Source: Lachnospiraceae bacterium (GTDB taxonomy: Bacteria > Bacillota_A > Clostridia > Lachnospirales > Lachnospiraceae). From it: a stretch of 8,905 nucleotides of DNA. Where the stretch lies: NCBI GenBank assembly GCA_021770615.1, contig JAETQR010000080.1, positions 1 through 8,905 on the forward strand. Direction: 5' to 3'. Below, piece after piece: positions 5,241 through 8,905 of the stretch. How positions within the stretch are numbered: the first letter of the stretch is position 1; every line of letters starts with the position of its first letter. A program made the translations under genes and the position numbers. The notes below the pieces were generated by a model. It made no database searches, had not been told where the DNA came from, and saw only the letters and a program-made list of their open reading frames with translations.

Positions 5241-5621
5241 TTATCTGTAATGTCTGTTGTCATAGCTTCTCTGTATGCGTTTCTGCTCTCTGTCCAGCCT
5301 TTCAATTGTCTTTATGGCTTCAACCATCTCCTGCACCTTGTCCGCCCCGGCATACAGCTTCACACGTTCCAAGTCGGCTGCTTGTTCCTGGAATTTCTCT
5401 GCAATGTTCGCCTGTTCCAGCAGCTTCCCTTTGTACCAGTCAATATCCAGTGCCTGTTGTTTTACTTTATCCGTCAAACTCCTAACCTGTTCCGCAAGGC
5501 TGGCGCAACTGGTTATCAGGCTTTTGACAAGTTCTTTTAATTTGATAACCAAAGGCTTTACTGTATTTTCACAGTAGGATTTTGCACTGGTGAACGCTCC
5601 TGGCTCTGGAAGCTGCCATCG
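5241..5621 (-). pseudogene. C-terminal part of MobV, cut off by an in-frame amber codon
   Basis: These 126 codons are in the same frame as the relaxase gene and directly continue it after a TAG at 5622-5624. They open with RWQLPEPGAFTSAKSY, which resembles the WQLPEP segment that continues the coiled coil in full-length relaxases of this group. A second charged coiled coil follows (LAEQVRSLTDKVKQQALD and onwards), ending at TAA. A TTG at 5550-5552 or another internal start could allow separate translation of about 103 residues, but no good ribosome site is evident. Most simply this is the severed tail of mobV. Readthrough or suppression would give one protein of about 479 residues. Confidence 0.75.
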
Positions 5622-6680
5622 CTACTCCCTTTCAAACGACTGAACCTCTAATTCCATCCTGGCTTGAACATCTGCTATCAAACATAGTTCCTCCTGAAGC
5701 TGTTCCCTCCGCTTCTCCAAATCGCTGTTGCCAGACTGCAATTTTGCATTTTTATCCCGCAGATTTTCATTTTCTGCTTGTAAGAGCCTGTTTTTCTCGG
5801 ACAGGGATGAATGGCGCTGCTCCGCTTCTGTATAGACATTTTCCAGCTTAGAATTGTCCGTGTGCAGCCTGTCATTGGATTTTCTTAGATTTTCGTTGAT
5901 TTGCGCCAAGTTTTCCGCGCGTTCCAGTCGGTTGTCCACCAGTTTTTTTACGCTATGGAGCGCAGTTTCAGACTTTTCTATCTGTTTATCCAGTTCCGCT
6001 ACTTCCTTTGCCCTTTCCTGCTTTTCATAGTCCAACACGGACAAATGTTTCCTGTGCGTCCCCAGTTTCTTCCACCGTATGCCATACTTTTCCATAACTT
6101 TTGATAGCTCCTGTTTCTCCGCTTCTATCCATTGGTTCCATTCCGTAGCCCCTCTTGTGCCGCCTTGGAATCCCTGTTTTGCTAATGCGCCTTTTAACGA
6201 TACTCTTGTGTCCAGCCCCCGCTTACTGTTACGGATAAAAGGGACAAAGTCTATATGCAAATGTGGCGTTTCCTCGTCCATGTGCAGATGCGCCGAAAAT
6301 ACATGGAGGTTTGGGTTCCTTCCCTGGAAATCCGCCATAAACTCCACCAGGATATCCTTTGCAACCTGCCCTTGCCAGTCTTTGGCGTTCATGTCATCCT
6401 TATTGCCAATCTGGAAGATCACCTCATGAAACAGTTTTTCCTGTTTGCCCTGGCGTATCTTCTCATAGTAATTTTCTATCTTACGGTCACTCCGTTTCTG
6501 CCTTGCGTTATACCGCTCCAATGCTTCACGAAAAAGCTGCTGGTATACCTCTTTTATATCCGAATGGCAGAACTCCACGTTTTCCCTGCTCCGTTCCCTA
6601 TCTACATTTTTTGCTGTAAAGGCTCTTGTGTTGTGTTTGACAGAGCCTTTCCCCATCATACCGCTAATCGTCCTCTCCAA
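5622..6680 (-). CDS. mobV: MobV-family relaxase (Mob/Pre plasmid recombination enzyme), truncated by an amber codon
   Basis: The relaxase would nick the element at oriT and lead the single strand into the recipient. The N-terminal domain (1-215) is complete: MERTISGMMGKGSVKHNTR at the start, NPNLHVFSAHLHMDE at 122-136, and the metal-binding motif HMDEETPHLH at 133-142, which matches the MobV HxDExxPHxH signature. HLSVLDYEKQ (212-221) closes the domain. Residues about 222-340 are a long coiled coil. The frame then meets TAG at 5622-5624, while the same frame stays open for another 126 codons. The start is TTG at 6680, which keeps the conserved ERTISG; GAAAGGGG lies upstream at a somewhat long distance. 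A downstream ATG (6659) would lose that motif. The catalytic domain is intact, so nicking may survive loss of the tail. Confidence 0.88.
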   Translation of the reverse strand: MERTISGMMGKGSVKHNTRAFTAKNVDRERSRENVEFCHSDIKEVYQQLFREALERYNARQKRSDRKIENYYEKIRQGKQEKLFHEVIFQIGNKDDMNAKDWQGQVAKDILVEFMADFQGRNPNLHVFSAHLHMDEETPHLHIDFVPFIRNSKRGLDTRVSLKGALAKQGFQGGTRGATEWNQWIEAEKQELSKVMEKYGIRWKKLGTHRKHLSVLDYEKQERAKEVAELDKQIEKSETALHSVKKLVDNRLERAENLAQINENLRKSNDRLHTDNSKLENVYTEAEQRHSSLSEKNRLLQAENENLRDKNAKLQSGNSDLEKRREQLQEELCLIADVQARMELEVQSFERE

Positions 6681-6704
6681 ATAAATTACTTTCCCCTTTC
6701 TTTT

Positions 6705-6865
6705 TATTACTCCGGCGGTTAAATATCGCAGAATTTTACGCAGGATAAATTTTCATCTGCAAGGCGGAAGAATGAGTTGTAGCGAGGGTTACAACGATTG
6801 ATGACAACGTGGCAGATGGAAATTTAGACAAGTAAAAACTGTAATATTTAACCGCTGGAGTAATA
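6705..6865. repeat. 161-bp imperfect palindrome upstream of mobV
   Basis: The outer arms, 6705-6726 and 6844-6865, are 22-bp inverted repeats with one mismatch (TATTACTCC at one end, GGAGTAATA at the other). Inner arms 6746-6760 and 6812-6826 are 15-bp inverted repeats with one mismatch. The centre holds GTTGTA/TACAAC (6776-6795). Between these blocks the arms still resemble each other, so the whole can fold as one long hairpin. It lies 24 bases upstream of the mobV start. It may be part of oriT, a structured leader, or a non-autonomous MITE-like insertion; no target-site duplication is obvious. ORFs crossing it are by-products of the palindrome. Confidence 0.75.
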
Positions 6866-7163
6866 TCTGTTATTTTTTGTGCCGCCAGGCACATAATAAG
6901 TTCTGTTACTCTTGTCAAGAGTAAACGCAAAGGCACTTTCGACAGGCAAGCCCATCAAAAATGCAACCTGCAAGCAGGTTTTGCGCCCTGCCGGGGGCAA
7001 GACGTCCTGGGGACGTCTGTTTTGCACCTACCGAAATGGAACAAAAACCTTTCTGCCCTACGGACGGTAGGCGGTTTATGCCGCCGTGTTATCGCCACGC
7101 TTCCAATTCAAGGCGGCAAGATTACCCTGTCTTTAGAAAAGGTAATCTTTCTATCTTCCCTTA
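6866..7163. other. Non-coding, hairpin-dense region between repA and mobV; candidate oriT
   Basis: No supported gene is present. A row of stem-loops is visible: TGTGCC/GGCACA (6878-6893), the perfect palindrome TTACTCTTG-T-CAAGAGTAA (6906-6924), AACCTGC/GCAGGTT (6965-6980), AGACGTCC/GGACGTCT (7000-7018), CCTAC/GTAGG (7057-7071), GGCGG/CCGCC (7070-7085) and AAGATTACC/GGTAATCTT (7118-7149). None has the T-tract of a minus-strand terminator. Such density beside relaxase and helicase genes is what an oriT or a replication origin looks like, and MobV elements often carry oriT upstream of mob. The nick site cannot be placed. Confidence 0.5.
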
Positions 7164-8132
7164 CTACAAAGTCCAGTACCATTGATTTCCTACTTTCACA
7201 CTATCAATATTCATGTCCTTTTTGGCGTTCCAAAGCGTTTTGTTTCGGATGCCCCTGTCCTTTGCCGCTTTCATGATTTCATTGCAGGATAGCTGCCCAT
7301 CCGCCAGCATTTCCGAAAGGAACGACTTTGCATCCTTTGTTTTCTGCCCCCTGGCATCCCCAGACAATAATTCTTCCACGGAAATTTCATATTCCCCCTG
7401 CCATGTGAATCCATTGTCTTTATCCATGCAAAACGCTATCGACTGCCCCTCTGGGGCAAGGCTGCTCTTATCGTGGGCTATGACACGCAAAGACGCATTG
7501 CCCTTTATCCTGCCGACTACAAGAACGCTCCTTGCAGTCGCCTGGAAATCTATGGAGCCTAACCCACGGTAGGTTGACTTGCTTCCGCTTGCCTTGTTCA
7601 TATGACCGATAAGGATAATGGCGCAGCCATATTCTTCGGCAATGTTCCCAAGCTGCTTTAACACAGGTCTGATTTCATTCGCCCGATGCATGTCCACACC
7701 TGCGCCCAGATAGGCTTGTATCGGGTCTAAAATCACCATCTTTGCCCCAGTTTCCTTTATCGCACGGACAAGCCTTACATCCGTCATACACAGGCTGTCA
7801 ATGCTTTCATCAATTACTAATACTTTGCTACAGTCTGCCCCTGCATGGACTAGCCGTGGTTTTATGGTGTCCTCCAGGCTGTCCTCTGCATTCTGGTAAA
7901 TCACATTGACCGGCTCTCTATGCCTTAAATCTTCCTCACATGGCAGAGCTTCCCCTTTTGTCAACAATGCTGCAAGATGCAGGATAAAGGTTGTCTTGCC
8001 CTCTCCTGGGTCGCCCTGCACTATGGTTATCTTTCCATACGGGATATATGGATACCAGAGCCAGCTTACGTCCCTTGTTTCCACATCCTCCATATTTATC
8101 AAACGGTAGTTCTTTTCTCTCTTTTCTTCCAT
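7164..8132 (-). CDS. RepA-like AAA/RecA-fold ATPase (AAA_25)
   Basis: A 322-residue cytoplasmic P-loop ATPase of the RecA/RepA (hexameric helicase) type. Walker A is GDPGEGKTT at 40-48. Walker B is MVILDPIQA at 132-140. The following IILIGHMNKASGSKSTYRG (172-190) matches the sensor/H-motif region of RepA- and DnaB-like ATPases, and RSVLVVGRIKG (201-211) continues the core. The C-terminal part (about 262-322) reads as a winged-helix-like domain. In mobilizable elements this family probably unwinds DNA during replication or transfer. The ATG at 8132 is chosen because GGAGG lies at the right distance (GGAGGATAGGGATG). An in-frame ATG seven codons earlier lacks a comparable site. It lies between mobC and the hairpin region on the same strand. 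Confidence 0.87.
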   Translation of the reverse strand: MEEKREKNYRLINMEDVETRDVSWLWYPYIPYGKITIVQGDPGEGKTTFILHLAALLTKGEALPCEEDLRHREPVNVIYQNAEDSLEDTIKPRLVHAGADCSKVLVIDESIDSLCMTDVRLVRAIKETGAKMVILDPIQAYLGAGVDMHRANEIRPVLKQLGNIAEEYGCAIILIGHMNKASGSKSTYRGLGSIDFQATARSVLVVGRIKGNASLRVIAHDKSSLAPEGQSIAFCMDKDNGFTWQGEYEISVEELLSGDARGQKTKDAKSFLSEMLADGQLSCNEIMKAAKDRGIRNKTLWNAKKDMNIDSVKVGNQWYWTL

Positions 8133-8167
8133 CCCTATCCTCCACTGAATCATTTTGTTGAATTTCA

Positions 8168-8219
8168 GCAGAGCCTTTGTTATAGTGTAATTGCGGGTTA
8201 CATAAACAATCGGCTCTGC
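8168..8219. other. Inverted repeat in the mobC-repA gap with a MobV-nick-like sequence
   Basis: GCAGAGCC (8168-8175) and GGCTCTGC (8212-8219) are perfect 8-bp inverted repeats around a 36-base interior. The interior contains TATAGTGT (8181-8188) and further on TTACAT, two short strings also found around the pMV158-type MobV nick region as I recall it. It could be the oriT of this element or a leader structure of repA. The match is short and made from memory. Confidence 0.35.
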
Positions 8220-8235
8220 CTTTTGTTATGTCGGG

Positions 8236-8261
8236 ACGCCCCTGTCAGTCGCCAGGGGCGT
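8236..8261 (-). other. Stem-loop over the mobC stop codon
   Basis: ACGCCCCTG (8236-8244) and CAGGGGCGT (8253-8261) form a perfect 9-bp stem whose 8-base loop contains the mobC TGA stop. No T-run follows on the minus strand, so it is more likely a processing or attenuation structure between mobC and repA than a terminator. Confidence 0.6.
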
Positions 8262-8622
8262 TTCCATTTTCCTGCTGGTTTTCCCAGAGGTATTTTGCGC
8301 CGTCCAGCATCCAGAGGATTGCTTTGAGCATATCCAAGAAATCATGCTTCATATCCTCTAGCCCCTTCGCTGAAATATCTGTCTTTCCCTGTTCTAATTG
8401 TCCTGCAACTTCTTTGATGGTTGTCTGCATTGTTTCTAATTCCTGCACCAGCTTATATATCACTTCCTTCTTCCCAACCACGCAGACACGGTTATAAATG
8501 CAGGAACGGATAAAATAATCTTTTTTGGAAAGCCCGCTTGCCAGGATTTTTGCTTCAATCTCCTCCCTCTGCCTGGGAGAAACCCTGAAGCTGATGGTTG
8601 GATATTTGTGTACCCCGCTCAT
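8245..8622 (-). CDS. mobC: MobC-like relaxosome accessory protein
   Basis: A 125-residue protein whose N-terminal part (about 7-42, YPTISFRVSPRQREEIEAKI followed by LSKKDYFIRSCI) is a ribbon-helix-helix-like DNA-binding domain typical of MobC mobilisation proteins. These bind oriT and help the relaxase open the nick region. The C-terminal half is a helical, coiled-coil-like segment (about 56-115). The ATG overlaps the stop of the upstream integrase fragment as ATGA, which indicates translational coupling. GGAGG lies about 11 bases upstream. Its partner relaxase is presumably the MobV protein encoded at 5622-6680. Confidence 0.83.
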   Translation of the reverse strand: MSGVHKYPTISFRVSPRQREEIEAKILASGLSKKDYFIRSCIYNRVCVVGKKEVIYKLVQELETMQTTIKEVAGQLEQGKTDISAKGLEDMKHDFLDMLKAILWMLDGAKYLWENQQENGNAPGD

Positions 8623-8905
8623 AGTCCCCTGCCCTCCTTTGTAAATTCCCCGTCCAGGCGCTCAGCAAGCTGCGCCTGTTTGTTCGGATATAAATGTGAA
8701 TACGTGTTGAGTGTGGTTTCAATCTTCTCATGCCCTAACCGCTCCGCAATCTCCAAAGGCGTAAAGCCCAATTCCACAAGCAGCGAAGCGTGGCTATGCC
8801 GCAAATCGTGAATCCGTATGCGTTTCACCCCTGCGGCTTTTGCGCCCCTGTCCATCTCGTGATGGAGGTAACTCTTTGTCACTGTGAAAATGCGGTCTTT
8901 CTTCT
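8619..8905 (-). CDS. int: Tyrosine recombinase / integrase, C-terminal 94 residues (runs off the right edge)
   Basis: This is the catalytic end of a Tn916/phage-type integrase. From the window edge it reads KKDRIFTVTKSYLHHEM, then IHDLRHSHASLL (HxxR box, H32 and R35 of the visible part), ERLGHEKIETTL (third-box His at 58) and TYSHLYPNK with the probable nucleophile Y68. The frame is open to the right edge, so the internal GTG at 8882 is not a real start. The missing N-terminal part and first catalytic Arg match what is present at 1-707, so both could be one gene across the ends of a circular or tandem molecule. Joined directly, the two pieces would not be in frame, so some sequence is missing between them. 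Its stop overlaps the mobC start. Confidence 0.92.
   Translation of the reverse strand, partial: KKDRIFTVTKSYLHHEMDRGAKAAGVKRIRIHDLRHSHASLLVELGFTPLEIAERLGHEKIETTLNTYSHLYPNKQAQLAERLDGEFTKEGRGL

Larger units (their letters stand above)
1..8905. mobile_element. Integrative and mobilizable element (IME), boundaries not visible
   Basis: The whole window is occupied by mobile-element genes and accessory cargo. Minus-strand backbone genes are an integrase, an excisionase-like gene, mobC, a RepA-like ATPase, a MobV relaxase and tnpV. Cargo is a type III toxin-antitoxin locus, small XRE regulators and a GNAT enzyme. No mating-pair (type IV secretion) genes are seen, so the element would be mobilised by a helper. 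Neither att boundary can be proved. The integrase is cut by both window ends in an order compatible with a circular or tandem form. Two adjacent related elements are the alternative. Confidence 0.7.

Noticed and set aside
5241..5552. 103-codon ORF as an independent gene
   Set aside because: It is in frame with mobV, its only start is a TTG without a good ribosome site, and the frame is open back to the amber codon. It is better read as the mobV tail.
5275..5577. Plus-strand ORFs opposite mobV and repA (for example 5275-5577, 6255-6722, 7213-7572)
   Set aside because: They are opposite-strand shadows of well-supported genes, with Cys/Ser/Phe-rich compositions and no ribosome sites.
6736..6936. 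66-codon minus-strand ORF upstream of mobV
   Set aside because: It lies across the long palindrome and its translation follows the inverted-repeat arms. It has no convincing ribosome site and is better explained by the structured DNA.
8619..8882. 87-codon ORF starting at a GTG as a complete small recombinase
   Set aside because: The frame is open to the window edge and homology begins upstream of the GTG. It is the C-terminal part of a larger integrase.

Overview
The window looks like most of an integrative and mobilizable element (IME) from a low- to mid-GC Firmicute, probably a gut Clostridium-class or Lachnospiraceae-type bacterium. This rests on strong AGGAGG-type ribosome sites, A/T-rich intergenic DNA and protein families typical of clostridial mobile DNA: a Tn916-type tyrosine recombinase, a MobV relaxase, TnpV, MobC and a RepA-like AAA ATPase. 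No rRNA, tRNA or housekeeping gene is visible.

Layout. At the left edge, reading leftwards, lie an excisionase-like gene and the first 235 codons of a tyrosine integrase. Divergent from them are a XRE repressor-like gene and a GNAT acetyltransferase, closed by a strong terminator (about 2127-2170). Between the divergent promoters sit four copies of a 16-bp near-palindrome, and a fifth copy lies 1.3 kb away in a gene-free stretch. From about 2170 to 4800 the DNA is much more A/T-rich and carries accessory genes: a type III toxin-antitoxin locus (ToxN/AbiQ/CptN-like toxin preceded by three tandem pseudoknot-forming RNA repeats and a terminator), an unrecognised 153-residue protein with a decayed relative next to it, and two paralogous 70-residue XRE-type regulators with matching operators. 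From 4829 to the right edge, all on the minus strand, are tnpV, mobV, a hairpin-rich non-coding region, the repA-like gene, mobC and the last 94 codons of a tyrosine integrase.

How it fits together. Reading the minus strand as a circle gives xis, int, mobC, repA, oriT-like DNA, mobV, tnpV. The two integrase pieces could then be one gene interrupted by the window ends. That suggests a circular or tandem form slightly larger than the window, or two neighbouring related elements. Int and Xis would catalyse insertion and excision under control of the XRE repressor. MobV, MobC and the oriT would allow transfer by a helper conjugative system. The RepA-like ATPase may support replication of the excised form, and the toxin-antitoxin locus would stabilise the element or block phages.

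The most notable points are the covarying pseudoknots of the RNA antitoxin, an in-frame amber codon splitting the relaxase gene, the duplicated XRE/operator units with a decayed partner gene, and a 161-bp imperfect palindrome directly upstream of mobV.
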